From contig NZ_CP021404.1 in the NCBI RefSeq assembly GCF_002504165.1, forward strand, positions 1,798,001 through 1,862,000: a stretch of 64,000 nucleotides of DNA, written 5' to 3'. Source of the DNA: Pacificitalea manganoxidans. GTDB taxonomy: Bacteria > Pseudomonadota > Alphaproteobacteria > Rhodobacterales > Rhodobacteraceae. The notes under the pieces are model-generated. The model saw only the letters and a program-made list of their open reading frames with translations. It was not told the DNA's origin and searched no databases. Positions 27,117 through 36,047 of the stretch are shown in pieces (positions within the stretch are counted from its first letter, which is position 1; each line of letters opens with the position of its first letter). The position numbers and the translations under genes are program-made.

Positions 27117-27686
27117 ATGACGACCCCGCAGGAAGTGCTGGAATTCTGGCTCGACGATACTGGTCCAGAAGGGTGGTATCGGCAGAGCGAGGCGCTCGAC
27201 ACCGAGATACGCCAACGGTTTGAGTCCGCGTGGCAGCAGGCCAGGCAAGGCGGCTTGCGGGAGTGGCGATGCAGCCCGCGTGGGGCGTTGGCCTATATCG
27301 TTCTTACCGACCAGTTCCCCCGGAACATGTTTCGCGGCGATGCCCGTGCCTTTGCCACCGACCGGCTGGCCCTGCGCGCGGCTTATAGCGCCATCCATGC
27401 CAATCAGGATCTGATGATCGAGGAGCCGGAGCGCCAGTTCTTCTATCTGCCCTATATGCATTCCGAACTGTCGGTGGCGCAGGATCGCGCAGTGCGCCTG
27501 TTTATGACCCGGATGCCCGATACCGGCGGCGCCAATCTGCGCCATGCCCGCGCGCATCGCGAGGTGATCCGGAAATTCGGGCGGTTTCCCTACCGCAATT
27601 CCGCGCTGAGCCGCACGATGGAGCGGCGCGAGAAACGCTGGCTGGATGAGACAGGCTACGCAGGCGAGTTGAACGCGCTCGACTAG
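27117..27686 (+). CDS. DUF924 family protein
   Basis: 189 residues. The family opening EVLEFWLDDTGPEGWYRQ, the YIVLTDQFPRNMFRG motif near residue 60 and FFYLPYMHSE near 108 identify DUF924. Known structures of the family are all-helical, TPR-like, and no biochemical role is established to my knowledge. GGAGCG precedes ATG 27117. It sits 99 bases after the MFS gene and 101 bases before lpd; a weak hairpin follows its stop. Confidence 0.88.
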   Translation: MTTPQEVLEFWLDDTGPEGWYRQSEALDTEIRQRFESAWQQARQGGLREWRCSPRGALAYIVLTDQFPRNMFRGDARAFATDRLALRAAYSAIHANQDLMIEEPERQFFYLPYMHSELSVAQDRAVRLFMTRMPDTGGANLRHARAHREVIRKFGRFPYRNSALSRTMERREKRWLDETGYAGELNALD

Positions 27687-27696
27687 ACCGCATGAC

Positions 27697-27723
27697 GCTG
27701 GTGCAGGGCAGGGTTGCGCCAGC
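27697..27723 (+). terminator. Weak hairpin after the DUF924 gene
   Basis: Nine-base stem GCTGGTGCA/TGCGCCAGC with one G-T pair and a nine-base loop, 11 bases after the stop codon. There is no T-tract, so termination is uncertain. Confidence 0.3.
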
Positions 27724-27787
27724 ACGCGGTTTGCGACGGGCCCTAAAATGATTTAATGCTAAACTATCTATTGAACTGGAGGATCAG

Positions 27788-29185
27788 ATGGCCGGCAAGA
27801 CATACGACATGATCGTCATCGGCTCGGGCCCGGGCGGCTACGTGTCAGCAATCCGCGGCGCGCAGCTGGGCCTGTCGGTGGCGATTGTCGAGCGCGAGAA
27901 CCTGGGCGGGATTTGCCTGAACTGGGGCTGCATCCCGACCAAGGCGATGCTGCGCAGCTCGGAAGTGTTTCACCTGATGGAACGCGCCAAGGAATTCGGA
28001 CTTGCCGCCGAGAAGATCAGCTACGATCTCGACGCGGTGGTGAAACGCTCCCGCGGAGTGGCCAAGCAGCTGAATACCGGCGTCGGCCATCTGATGAAGA
28101 AGAACAAGATCACGGTCGTCATGGGCGAAGCCACCATCCCCGGCAAGGGGCGCGTATCGGTGAAAACCGACAAAGGCACCGAAGAGCTGAGCGCCAAGAA
28201 CATCGTCATTGCCACCGGCGCGCGCGCCCGCGAACTGCCCGGGCTGGAGGCTGACGGCAAACGGGTCTGGACCTACCGTCACGCGCTGGTGCCGCCGCAT
28301 ATGCCGAAGAAGTTGCTTGTCATCGGCTCCGGGGCGATCGGCATCGAATTCGCCAGCTTCTACAATACGCTGGGCGCGGACACGACCGTGGTCGAGGTGA
28401 TGGACCGCATCCTGCCTGTCGAGGACGAAGAAATCGCGAAGATCGCCAAGAAGTCGTTCGACAAGCAGGGCATGAAGATCCGCGAGAAAACCACGGTCAC
28501 GAAGCTCGACCGCGCCGAGGGCAAGGTCACCGCGCATTTCGAGAAGGCCGGCAAGACCGAAACCGAGGAATTCGACACCGTGATCTGTGCCGTCGGCATC
28601 GTCGGCAACACCGAAGGTCTGGGGCTCGAAGCGCTCGGCGTGAAGGTGGAGCGCACCCATGTTACCACCGATCCCTACTGCCGCACCGGCGTCGACGGGG
28701 TCTATGCCATCGGTGACATCGCGGGCGCGCCGTGGCTTGCCCATAAGGCCAGCCACGAAGGCGTCATGGTCGCCGAACTGATCGCGGGGGAGGGCCATCC
28801 GCACCCGACCGATCCGCAATCGATCCCCGGCTGCACCTACTGCCACCCGCAGATCGCCTCTGTCGGCCTGACCGAGGCCAAGGCCAAGGATGCAGGCTAC
28901 GAGATCAAGGTCGGTCGCTACCCCTTCATCGCCAACGGCAAAGCCATCGCCCTCGGCGAAACCGAAGGCCTGGTGAAAACCGTATTCGATGCGAAAACCG
29001 GCGAGTTGCTAGGCGCACATATGGTCGGCGCCGAAGTGACCGAGATGATCCAAGGCTATGTCGTGGGCCGGAAGCTGGAAACCACCGAAGCCGAACTGCA
29101 AGACACCGTCTTCGCTCACCCGACGCTGAGCGAAATGATGCATGAATCGGTTCTGGACGCGTATGGCAAAGCGCTGAATTTCTGA
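27788..29185 (+). CDS. lpd: Dihydrolipoyl dehydrogenase
   Basis: 465 residues, GGAGG before ATG 27788. FAD-binding GSGPGGY near residue 14, the redox-active disulfide motif GGICLNWGCIPTKAM near 42-56, NAD-binding GSGAIGIEFASFYNTLG near 180, and the C-terminal HPTLSEMMHES catalytic His/Glu segment are all present. It is the E3 subunit that reoxidises lipoamide in pyruvate and 2-oxoglutarate dehydrogenase complexes or glycine cleavage. It is separated from the other subunits, which are not in the window; a good terminator follows it, so it is probably a single-gene transcript. Confidence 0.95.
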   Translation: MAGKTYDMIVIGSGPGGYVSAIRGAQLGLSVAIVERENLGGICLNWGCIPTKAMLRSSEVFHLMERAKEFGLAAEKISYDLDAVVKRSRGVAKQLNTGVGHLMKKNKITVVMGEATIPGKGRVSVKTDKGTEELSAKNIVIATGARARELPGLEADGKRVWTYRHALVPPHMPKKLLVIGSGAIGIEFASFYNTLGADTTVVEVMDRILPVEDEEIAKIAKKSFDKQGMKIREKTTVTKLDRAEGKVTAHFEKAGKTETEEFDTVICAVGIVGNTEGLGLEALGVKVERTHVTTDPYCRTGVDGVYAIGDIAGAPWLAHKASHEGVMVAELIAGEGHPHPTDPQSIPGCTYCHPQIASVGLTEAKAKDAGYEIKVGRYPFIANGKAIALGETEGLVKTVFDAKTGELLGAHMVGAEVTEMIQGYVVGRKLETTEAELQDTVFAHPTLSEMMHESVLDAYGKALNF

Positions 29186-29209
29186 GATCAGCGCAATGGT
29201 TTGGGGAAG

Positions 29210-29236
29210 GGCGGTGCCGGAGGGTGCCGCCTTTTT
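29210..29236 (+). terminator. Rho-independent terminator of lpd
   Basis: Nine-base stem GGCGGTGCC/GGTGCCGCC (two G-T pairs) with a four-base loop, followed directly by TTTTTCT. It lies 24 bases after the lpd stop. Confidence 0.85.
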
Positions 29237-29522
29237 CTGTTGGGGGGAGGGTTGCGGGTGCGTTGGGGGTGATTGGTGGCGCCATCGACTAATGACCTGC
29301 AGTTTGCGGCGGTTCCTTCACCGCAGAGCGGGTTGCAGGCACGGCTCGTTTGTGCCGCGTGTCTGGCTCACGGTGAAGGGACGTCATCGGGCTAGGGAAA
29401 AAATTACCTGACGCCGACTTGGCATATTACCAATTTTTGTGCAGCATCAAAAAATACTGTTTGCGGATGTGCGAGAGCCGTTCCCCAAGGTTAAAGGGTG
29501 ATATTAAGAGGTTTCAGTAAAA
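29237..29522. other. Non-coding transition into AT-rich segment
   Basis: No gene recognised. Base composition changes sharply near 29395: sequence before it is GC-rich like the rest of the window, sequence after it is AT-rich with runs such as ACCAATTTTTG and CAAAAAATACTG. This is probably the left edge of acquired DNA together with the promoter of the next gene. No terminal repeat matching the right side was found. Confidence 0.5.
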
Positions 29523-30278
29523 ATGAACATTGAGATAATTTCTGTCAAAGATCCGATTTGGTCTAATGCCGACAATACACAGATAGACTGCAAGATCCGC
29601 ACCTCAGCATACGCGGATGAACATCTCTTTACTGCGAGTCCGCATGACCCTGAAATACATGGACGAGAGATATTTAATCGGTGTGTAAGCGGAGAGTTCG
29701 GTGAAATTCGACCATACACTGCTCCACTTCACGAAGAATGCAATGATGGATCGCCTGTGTTTCCCCGGTGGACGTCAGCTTGGCCAGAGGTTCATGATTT
29801 CCTAGTTGAAGCCAACAGTGAGAATGGCCGAGCTTCGCCTAGAGCGATCGGGCTTGTCTGGGGGTCAATGATCGAAACAATGTTGAATAGATTTATTGAT
29901 CATCAGTTGAGGCTGAAAAATCGTGCCCTTAATAGTCTGCGCTATGGCAACGGAAAAAAATGCGGAGATAACTTTGAAAGCAGGATAAGCGGCGCCGTTT
30001 CTGAGGGTATGATAGAGGTGGATATGAGTAATCATCTCCATGCGATAAGGCGCATCCGAAATGCGTGCGCTCATGAATGGCGACTTAATTTTGAGAACCC
30101 CAAAGTTAAGGAGCTAGGAAATGACTTCATTACTTTGAGATCTGCGTATGATCCCGAGTTTATGCTAGAAGACTTGGAATCTCTGATGAGAATAGTGTTC
30201 AGTCAGGCATGTTGCCGAATTATAATTTGCCTTGCTGAGCGAACAGCCTCAGAAACGGATACTGGGAGTGATTCCTAA
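29523..30278 (+). CDS. Putative phage-tail-like / MltR-HEPN-like fusion protein, horizontally acquired
   Basis: 251 residues, visibly lower GC and different codon use from all neighbours. The first ~70 residues (SVKDPIWSNADNTQIDCKI, then FTASPHDPEIHGREIFNRC and GEFGEIRPY) look like the N-terminal module of short phage tail-fibre-related proteins. Residues ~90-240 resemble the MltR/DUF4145 helical family: PRAIGLVWGSMIETMLNRFI, FESRISGAVSEGMIEVDMSNHLHAI, then RRIRNACAHEW. RNACAH fits the R-x4-H pattern of HEPN domains, many of which are RNases in defence or toxin systems; activity is not shown. No partner toxin-antitoxin gene is adjacent. Assignment of both halves is by eye and tentative. Confidence 0.6.
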   Translation: MNIEIISVKDPIWSNADNTQIDCKIRTSAYADEHLFTASPHDPEIHGREIFNRCVSGEFGEIRPYTAPLHEECNDGSPVFPRWTSAWPEVHDFLVEANSENGRASPRAIGLVWGSMIETMLNRFIDHQLRLKNRALNSLRYGNGKKCGDNFESRISGAVSEGMIEVDMSNHLHAIRRIRNACAHEWRLNFENPKVKELGNDFITLRSAYDPEFMLEDLESLMRIVFSQACCRIIICLAERTASETDTGSDS

Positions 30279-30483
30279 TTTAGGCGAATCCTAAGGTTCC
30301 AAACGTGGGCGGTAGTGAAACTGTGGCGCGCATACGTTCTGTCCCATACTTAACCTGCAGTCTTGGTGCGGTGAGCGTCGGAATTTTCGGCGGTATTATG
30401 ACGGAATTCGCAATCGTGCGGAAATTCTGATGAAGAGCTTGGCCGACACTAAGCGCTCCCACTCGTCCGATGAAACACCATCC

Positions 30484-30632
30484 ACGCCCGCGGACAAGCG
30501 AAGCGCGCGGGCGAGCGCCTGCCCGTGCCGGGGGCTGGCGCTTTGTCATCTCACGCTGACCTCGGATCGGGGAGGGGTTTGGCGACATAAAGCGCACCCG
30601 CACAACCGCCACCCCCCGGGCAGGCTTCCGTG
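30484..30632. repeat. Imperfect direct repeat, copy 1
   Basis: Matches 30680-30840 at about 200-bp spacing. Shared blocks are GCGCGGGCGAGCG (here 30505-30517), GGGCTGGCGCTT, a 19-bp identical core ATCTCACGCTGACCTCGGA (30548-30566), and ATAAAGC-CACCCGC. The unit is bounded internally by the inverted pair GCCTGCCCG (30517-30525) and CGGGCAGGC (30617-30625), so it can fold as a long hairpin, as do small non-autonomous repeat elements. Confidence 0.75.
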
Positions 30633-30679
30633 CGCAATGGGAGAGGGCAGAGATGTGGTGATGAATTGCGAACTCAGCG

Positions 30680-30840
30680 CATCCGCCCGCGAACAAGGCC
30701 AAAGACCGCGCGGGCGAGCGTCTGCCCGGTTCCGCGGGCTGGCGCTTAGTTATCTCACGCTGACCTCGGAACAATGAGGAATTTGGCACGATAAAGCACA
30801 CCCGCCCCACCGCCGTTGCGCCATCGCCCGGGCAGGCTGG
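30680..30840. repeat. Imperfect direct repeat, copy 2
   Basis: Second copy of the unit at 30484-30632, with the identical 19-bp core at 30752-30770 and the inverted pair CTGCCCGG (30722-30729) / CCGGGCAG (30828-30835). Differences from copy 1 are spread through the unit, so the duplication is not recent. Confidence 0.75.
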
Positions 30841-30879
30841 CGCAGGGTAGCCAATTCCGGCAAGCCGCGCGTCATAACG

Positions 30880-30905
30880 AAAAACGCCCGGCTTTCACCG
30901 GGCGT
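30880..30905 (-). terminator. Rho-independent terminator of the sugar operon
   Basis: Read on the minus strand: stem ACGCCCGG/CCGGGCGT, six-base loop, followed by TTTTTCG. It lies 22 bases after the stop of the isomerase-like gene. Confidence 0.92.
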
Positions 30906-30927
30906 CTCTCCTACTCTGACATCAGCC

Positions 30928-32520
30928 TTAGATGTCGCCGCAGAGGCTAACCTCCAGACCCAGTTCCTGCGCCAGCGCCGCGCGGGCCATGACAGCGCGT
31001 CGGGCGGCGGCTTGATCCTCGGCATAGGCGACCTGCACATGATTGGCCTTGTGACGACCCATCATCGCGTCGCGATCCACGCCCGACAGCACCGCATGCA
31101 TGATCGGCCATTCGTAGCTTGTCGCGCGGGAGCGGCGTTCGCTTTCGGCGTCGGGCAGGGCGACGGCTTCGCCGCGGCCGATATCCATCTTCAACCGGCC
31201 ATCCTCGATATAGACGCGGCTCCAGACGATATCGCCGGGGCGCGCATAGCCTTTAAGCGAGCCGCCGCCTGCGGGGAAGAACATCGCAGGCTGGCGCAGG
31301 CTTTCCGATCCGGCCCAGCCGCCGGGGTGATGGGCGGGCGGGGCCGCGCCGGAAATCTCGAACACCCAGACAAAGCCATCGACCGTGCCGCTTTCGTCCG
31401 CATCGCCCCAGCGCAGATCATGCAGCGTGGTCTCCACCGGCTGCCCCAGCGCGCCATGCACCCGGTTAATCATCAGCGCGTCGAGCCCGGCGCATTCGTC
31501 CACTTCGTTGAAATGCACAATCGGCTGGCCTTCGGCAATGACCGTGCCATCGGCGCGGGTCACCGGCGGGCGTTCGGAATTGTTCAGCATCCCCTCCACC
31601 AGATCGGAGGCGGGCCAGAGATCCTTCAGCCCCTGCTGATACTGAATGCCGATCGCCGCGCAGCCGAACTCATCCGCCATTCGCACGGCGGCGACATACA
31701 TCCGGCACTGGTCGATCACCTGTCCTTCGGTCAGTTCCGTCGCCGGGTTGACCCCGAAATGGAAGGTCATGCCCCGCGCGCACATCCAGTCATAGGCGGC
31801 ACGGCCTTCTTCCAGCGGCACTTGGGTCGCGGCGTGGTAGAGCGCGGATTGCGACAGGCGTTCCTTGAAGATACCCAGCGGCATCAGCATTTCGTCGGGG
31901 ATGATGGCATTATACATGCCCATGCAGCCCTCGTCGAAAATGCCCATGATCAGCTTGTCGCGCTTCCATTCGGTCGCGATATCGCGGGCCAGTGCGCGGT
32001 CCTCGGCGCTGACATGACAGATGTCGAACGGACGGACATGGTCGGGGCTATGCGTGACCCGGCCGGTTTCCAGCCACTGGGCCAGCCCGTCGCGGAAAAA
32101 CGCGTCGTCGAAATCGCGGCTCCACAGCGTGGAATAGGTGATCCCTGCCTTGGTGAGCGATCCGTTGAGGTTCAGCATCCCCACCAGACCGGGAAACTCG
32201 CCTTCCCAGTTCGCAACGGTCAGGATCGGCCCGCGATGGGTGGTCAGGCCGGGCAGGACGTGGTGCGAATACTGCCACACGGCCTCGGCCACGATGAGCG
32301 GCATATCGGGGTCGATGCCTGCGAACACGTCCATCCCCTCACGCTGGGACGAGATGAAGCCGTGGCCTTCGGGCTTCACGGGATGGGCGCGCCACAATTC
32401 GTGGCCCTGCGCGGCAAGCACGTCGGTCAGCTTGTCTTCCATGGCTTTCTGCGCTGGCCAGCAGGTGGTGTTGGCGCTTTCACGCAGGTCGCCGCTGACG
32501 ACGAGGGCGATACGGGTCAT
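30928..32520 (-). CDS. L-fucose/L-arabinose isomerase family protein
   Basis: 530 residues. Overall layout and the segments [33 protein letters not shown] and [11 protein letters not shown] match the fucose-isomerase-like family (COG2407 type), which interconverts aldoses and ketoses at a metal centre formed by Glu/Asp/His. The length is nearer to L-fucose isomerase than to the shorter FucI-C-only proteins. AAGGAG lies upstream of ATG 32520, and the start overlaps the kinase stop by four bases. As the last gene of the operon it would produce the ketose phosphorylated by the FGGY kinase. The exact sugar is not predictable by eye. Confidence 0.82.
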   Translation of the reverse strand: MTRIALVVSGDLRESANTTCWPAQKAMEDKLTDVLAAQGHELWRAHPVKPEGHGFISSQREGMDVFAGIDPDMPLIVAEAVWQYSHHVLPGLTTHRGPILTVANWEGEFPGLVGMLNLNGSLTKAGITYSTLWSRDFDDAFFRDGLAQWLETGRVTHSPDHVRPFDICHVSAEDRALARDIATEWKRDKLIMGIFDEGCMGMYNAIIPDEMLMPLGIFKERLSQSALYHAATQVPLEEGRAAYDWMCARGMTFHFGVNPATELTEGQVIDQCRMYVAAVRMADEFGCAAIGIQYQQGLKDLWPASDLVEGMLNNSERPPVTRADGTVIAEGQPIVHFNEVDECAGLDALMINRVHGALGQPVETTLHDLRWGDADESGTVDGFVWVFEISGAAPPAHHPGGWAGSESLRQPAMFFPAGGGSLKGYARPGDIVWSRVYIEDGRLKMDIGRGEAVALPDAESERRSRATSYEWPIMHAVLSGVDRDAMMGRHKANHVQVAYAEDQAAARRAVMARAALAQELGLEVSLCGDI

Positions 32521-34172
32521 CGCGAAGTCTCCTTGGTATCGGTCTTGGCTGTGTCGGTCATGATCGCGGCATAGGCGGCATGGTCATCCTGCATGCGTCG
32601 GAACACGCGGTATTTTCGGCCGTGCCAGTCGGCGAGCGCGGTGCGCGGCTCGATCCGGTCGCACGCGGGAGCAAGCGCGGCCATCGCGGCGGCGGCGTCG
32701 GGCTGATCCCCGGCGGCGACCGCGCCTAGCATGGCCACGCCCAGCAGAACCGGCTCATCCACCTGCGGCACCACCACGGCACAGCCGGTCGCATCGGCGA
32801 CTTCGCGCAGGAACAGACGGTTGCGCGCCAATCCGCCAGAAGGCACGATTTCGCGGATAACGACACCAGTGTCGCGCATTGCTTCCAGAATGTGGCGGGT
32901 GCCATAGGCGAGGGCCTGCAACGTGGCCAGATAATCCAGCGCCAGATCTTCGACCCCGGTATCCAGCGTGATGCCATCGATCCCGGCATGGCGCCACGGT
33001 TCTGCCAAGGGCGAGCGGTTGCCGTGGATGTCGGGCTGGACATGGCGCGCGGCGGTCAGAGTCGCGGTTTCCCCGTCGCTGCGGGCGGCCATGTCACCTA
33101 GCAGTCTGTCCAGCAAGGCAAAGCGCGAGATGCCCTCGGCCTCCGCTTGCGTGGTGAGGGCCGGCGTCGCGCCGTGGCGGGCCAGCATCGCGTCGATCAG
33201 CGCCCCGGCGGCGGATTGTCCGCCCTCGTTACACCACGTGCCGGGCGTCACCGCGCCGAAATAGGGACCCCAGACACCGGGGACAAAGGCAGGCTCGTCA
33301 GTCAGCGCGATATGGCAGGTGGACGTGCCCGCGATCACGGCAAGCCGCCCCGCCGCGCCCGCGCCGCCCGATCCCAAAGTGCCAAGCGCCCCTGCATGTG
33401 CGTCGATGAGCGAGGCCGCGACCGGCGTGCCTTCCGGCAGGCCCAGTTCGGCGGCGACCTCGGCGGTCAGCCCGCCCGCACGCGCGCCGGGGGTGAGGAA
33501 TTCGGTGCCGATCCGCGCATGCCCCGCGCCGGTCAGATCATCGAGCCCGATGGCGCGCAGAAAATCGTCGTCCCAGCCTTCGCCCTGATCCCCCAGATGC
33601 GCCATATAGGTCCACTTGCACACGGTCGAGCACAGCGAACGCGCCTGCGCCCCCGTGGCCCGATGCACCAGCCAGTCGGGCAGATCCCAAAAGGCTTCGG
33701 CGGCCTGCCATGCCTGCGGCAGTTCGCGCTTCAGCCAGCGTAGTTTCGGCATCTGCATTTCGGGGCTGATGGTGCCTCCGACATGTTTCAGCGGTGCGCC
33801 GCCGATGGCGTTGATCTCTGCCGCGTCGCCCATCGCCCGGTGATCCATCCAGACGATCACGTCTTGGTCCGCCGCGCCGTCCGCATCAATGCTGACCGGG
33901 GCGCCATCGGCGCCGCTCACCACCATCGAACAGGTCGCGTCGAAGCCGATGCCACGCACAGTTGCCGCGTCGATACCGGAGGCCGTGAGCGCGTCGCGGA
34001 TCGACTGCGCCACCGCCGCCCAGATATTGGCCGAGCTTTGTTGCACCCGGCCCGCCGCTGGGCGCCAGCTTTCGATTGCGTGCTGCGCGGTGCCCAGCAG
34101 CGCGCCGCGCGCGTCAAAGACGCCCGCCCGTGCGGAGCCGGTGCCAACGTCGATCCCGATATAATGGGTCAT
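32517..34172 (-). CDS. FGGY family carbohydrate kinase (D-ribulokinase type)
   Basis: 551 residues from ATG 34172, chosen because the protein there begins [20 protein letters not shown] with GGGAG upstream; a longer frame to 34295 has an unrelated Arg/Pro-rich leader that overlaps the GntR gene. Phosphate-1 loop [28 protein letters not shown] with the catalytic Asp region, and the C-terminal FGGY-like loop [19 protein letters not shown] are visible. Among FGGY kinases it most resembles the D-ribulokinase/FGGY-protein branch. It phosphorylates a ketopentose or related sugar released by the isomerase-like enzyme. Confidence 0.87.
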   Translation of the reverse strand: MTHYIGIDVGTGSARAGVFDARGALLGTAQHAIESWRPAAGRVQQSSANIWAAVAQSIRDALTASGIDAATVRGIGFDATCSMVVSGADGAPVSIDADGAADQDVIVWMDHRAMGDAAEINAIGGAPLKHVGGTISPEMQMPKLRWLKRELPQAWQAAEAFWDLPDWLVHRATGAQARSLCSTVCKWTYMAHLGDQGEGWDDDFLRAIGLDDLTGAGHARIGTEFLTPGARAGGLTAEVAAELGLPEGTPVAASLIDAHAGALGTLGSGGAGAAGRLAVIAGTSTCHIALTDEPAFVPGVWGPYFGAVTPGTWCNEGGQSAAGALIDAMLARHGATPALTTQAEAEGISRFALLDRLLGDMAARSDGETATLTAARHVQPDIHGNRSPLAEPWRHAGIDGITLDTGVEDLALDYLATLQALAYGTRHILEAMRDTGVVIREIVPSGGLARNRLFLREVADATGCAVVVPQVDEPVLLGVAMLGAVAAGDQPDAAAAMAALAPACDRIEPRTALADWHGRKYRVFRRMQDDHAAYAAIMTDTAKTDTKETSR

Positions 34173-34248
34173 GCCATCTCCCTGTTCGTCATGTCTTTTG
34201 CGGCCCTGCACGGGCCGCGCTGGTGCCACGCGGGGCGGTCGGGTCGGG

Positions 34249-34887
34249 TCAGACCCGGACCACCCGCCGCTTGGCGCTTTCCACATGGGCCTCAAGCGCC
34301 GCGACGGAGGCGGCCTTGTCCCGGATTGCCAGCGCCTCGATCAGCGCCAGATGTTCATCCATGACCGACACCACCAGTTCCGGCAGCATCCGCGTGTCTT
34401 CGGTGCGGATCAGCCGGATCTTGATCGAATTGACCCGGTAGATGTCGGTGATGAGCGCATTGCCGAGGGACGCGACCATTTCGTCGTGCAGATCCCAATC
34501 CAGCTGCTGCGCCTTTTGGTTCAACTCCGGCGTCACGTCGCGCTCGGCCAGCGCACGCACGCGCAGATGCGCCTCGCGCAATGCCTCGATCCGCTCCGCC
34601 GGGGCGGTCTGCGCGAAATGCGCCACCGCTTCCCGCTCCACCAGCAGCCGCAGCTGAAACGCGTTGCGGATCAGGTCCATATCCACATGCGCAATCTGCA
34701 ACCCGCGATGCGGCACCGTCCGGATCAGCCCGTCAGATTCCAGCCGGGGGATCATCTCGCGGACGGCGCCCAGCGGATATCCGGTCAATTCCACCAATTC
34801 GCGCTGCGACACGAACTGCCCGGGCGCAAGATCCCGGTCCAGCAGGTGTTGGGTAAAGCTTTCATACGCACGTTCACGCAGCGACAT
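34249..34887 (-). CDS. GntR family transcriptional regulator (FadR/FCD subgroup)
   Basis: 212 residues from ATG 34887, preceded by GGGAGGA; the ORF opens further to 34935 but without family-like residues. An N-terminal winged helix-turn-helix (SLRERAYESFTQHLLD, then VSQRELVELTGYPLGAVREMIPRLESDGLI) is followed by an all-helical FCD ligand domain with the expected metal-site His pattern (for example LDWDLHDEMV and VMDEHLALIEAL). It lies second in the operon and probably senses the sugar or sugar acid; the palindrome at 35880-35901 is the likely operator. Confidence 0.93.
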   Translation of the reverse strand: MSLRERAYESFTQHLLDRDLAPGQFVSQRELVELTGYPLGAVREMIPRLESDGLIRTVPHRGLQIAHVDMDLIRNAFQLRLLVEREAVAHFAQTAPAERIEALREAHLRVRALAERDVTPELNQKAQQLDWDLHDEMVASLGNALITDIYRVNSIKIRLIRTEDTRMLPELVVSVMDEHLALIEALAIRDKAASVAALEAHVESAKRRVVRV

Positions 34888-34952
34888 GGGTGGTCCTCCC
34901 CGGAGTTGCGGCACGGGCCCGGCGCGCGTCTGCACCGGGCCCGCAGGACGGC

Positions 34953-35846
34953 TCAGCCAAGCATGGCCCGGCAGCGCTGTGCAAGCTGATCGGTCGCCTC
35001 GGTCGCGGCAGGCTCCAGCGGCAACCGCGTGCGGCTCCAGCCATGATCGCCGCGCACCCGGCCCACCAGAGCCTTGACCATAGGCGTCACCGGATGGGTG
35101 ATCACGTCTTCGACCAGCGCATCCAGATCGGCATCGGGTTCGGCGCGATGCACCAGCCCGGCCATACGTTCGGGGAACAGGTTTGCCATGCCGCTGATCG
35201 AGCCAGCCCCGCCCAGCGGCGCGGCCCGCGCCAGCAGACGCTCGTCCCCGATCATGATCGCCAGATCATCCCACGGCAGCAATTGCACGGTGTTGTCCCA
35301 ATCGCCGGCGCTGTCTTTGACACCATAGATCTCGGTCGGGAAGGCGTCCTTCAACCGGCGGATCAGCGCGGGCGACAGCGGGATCATCGTGACCTGCGGG
35401 ATGTGATAGAGGATGATCTCGGGCGAGTGGCTGGCGGTCTGCGCGACAAAGCCCGAAATCCACGCAAACAGCGCATCATCGCTCACACCCTTGAAGTAGA
35501 AGGGCGGGGTCAGCAGCAGCCGGGTAATGCCCCGCTCGAACGCCTCGCCCGCCTTGGCCACAGCCGATTCCAGATCGGTGGCGCAAATGCAGACGGTGAT
35601 CCGCGCAGGCGCGATGCCGGTCGCCAGAACCGCCTCGAAAATCGCCGCGCGGTCGGTCGCACCCAGCGATGCCCCTTCGCCGGTCGTGCCGAACAGCGTC
35701 ACGCCATCGATGCCGCGCGCAATCAGATCAGCGACATGAGCCTGCACGGCGGCGCCATCAACGGAGCCATCGGCAGCAAACGGGGTGACCAGCGCGGCGG
35801 AAACGCCAAACAGATGGGCGCGCGGCGCGGAATCGGCGGTGGACAT
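34953..35846 (-). CDS. Dihydrodipicolinate synthase family aldolase
   Basis: 297 residues, first gene of the operon, GGAGG just before ATG 35846. DapA/NAL fold: VSAALVTPFAADGSVD, the LFGTTGEGASLGATDRA motif near residue 50, ICATDLESA, and Schiff-base Lys in YGVKDSAGDWDN near 170. In this context it more likely cleaves a 2-keto-3-deoxy sugar acid (KDG-, KDPG- or N-acetylneuraminate-lyase-like reaction) than makes lysine precursors, because the neighbours are sugar genes. Which of these reactions it performs cannot be read from the motifs. Confidence 0.88.
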   Translation of the reverse strand: MSTADSAPRAHLFGVSAALVTPFAADGSVDGAAVQAHVADLIARGIDGVTLFGTTGEGASLGATDRAAIFEAVLATGIAPARITVCICATDLESAVAKAGEAFERGITRLLLTPPFYFKGVSDDALFAWISGFVAQTASHSPEIILYHIPQVTMIPLSPALIRRLKDAFPTEIYGVKDSAGDWDNTVQLLPWDDLAIMIGDERLLARAAPLGGAGSISGMANLFPERMAGLVHRAEPDADLDALVEDVITHPVTPMVKALVGRVRGDHGWSRTRLPLEPAATEATDQLAQRCRAMLG

Positions 35847-35879
35847 GGAGGCCTCCAGAGGGGTGGGGAAGGATTAAGT

Positions 35880-35901
35880 ATCAACTAACATGTTGGTTGA
35901 T
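35880..35901. promoter_or_regulatory. 22-bp palindrome, probable GntR operator
   Basis: ATCAACTAACATGTTGGTTGAT is a palindrome with a single mismatched pair, centred 45 bases upstream of the first gene of the operon. FCD-type GntR regulators bind palindromes of this size, and the operon encodes one. Confidence 0.7.
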
Positions 35902-35990
35902 TGTTGCGCGATGTTCAAGCGGTAGTTTTGTCTGCACTTGGCGCGGGCCGCCGTCTATGTGCCACTGCTAAACACAGCCGGATCCCATAG

Positions 35991-36021
35991 AAAAAGGCGC
36001 GCCAGCTAAGCCAGCGCGCCT
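35991..36021 (-). terminator. Rho-independent terminator of fbpA
   Basis: On the minus strand an eight-base stem AGGCGCGC/GCGCGCCT with an 11-base loop is followed by TTTTTC. It lies 27 bases after the fbpA stop. Confidence 0.9.
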
Positions 36022-36047
36022 ATCAATCCAAACAACGGTGATTAAAA

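Larger units (their letters stand above)
30279..30927. other. Gene-poor stretch with repeats (no supported coding gene)
   Basis: 649 bases between the AT-rich gene and the end of the isomerase gene. The open frames here (for example 30430-30777 + and 30280-30810 -) run through the direct repeats and have low-complexity Arg/Pro/Gly-rich products, so I do not call them. The right part holds the terminator of the minus-strand sugar operon. Confidence 0.6.

Noticed and set aside
30280-30810. 176-codon minus-strand open frame through the repeats
   Set aside because: Runs across both direct repeats and contains internally duplicated Arg/Pro-rich segments; no ribosome site or homology-like motif.
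29237-30927. Complete prophage or genomic island
   Set aside because: Only one AT-rich gene and small repeats; no integrase, transposase, capsid or terminal repeat.
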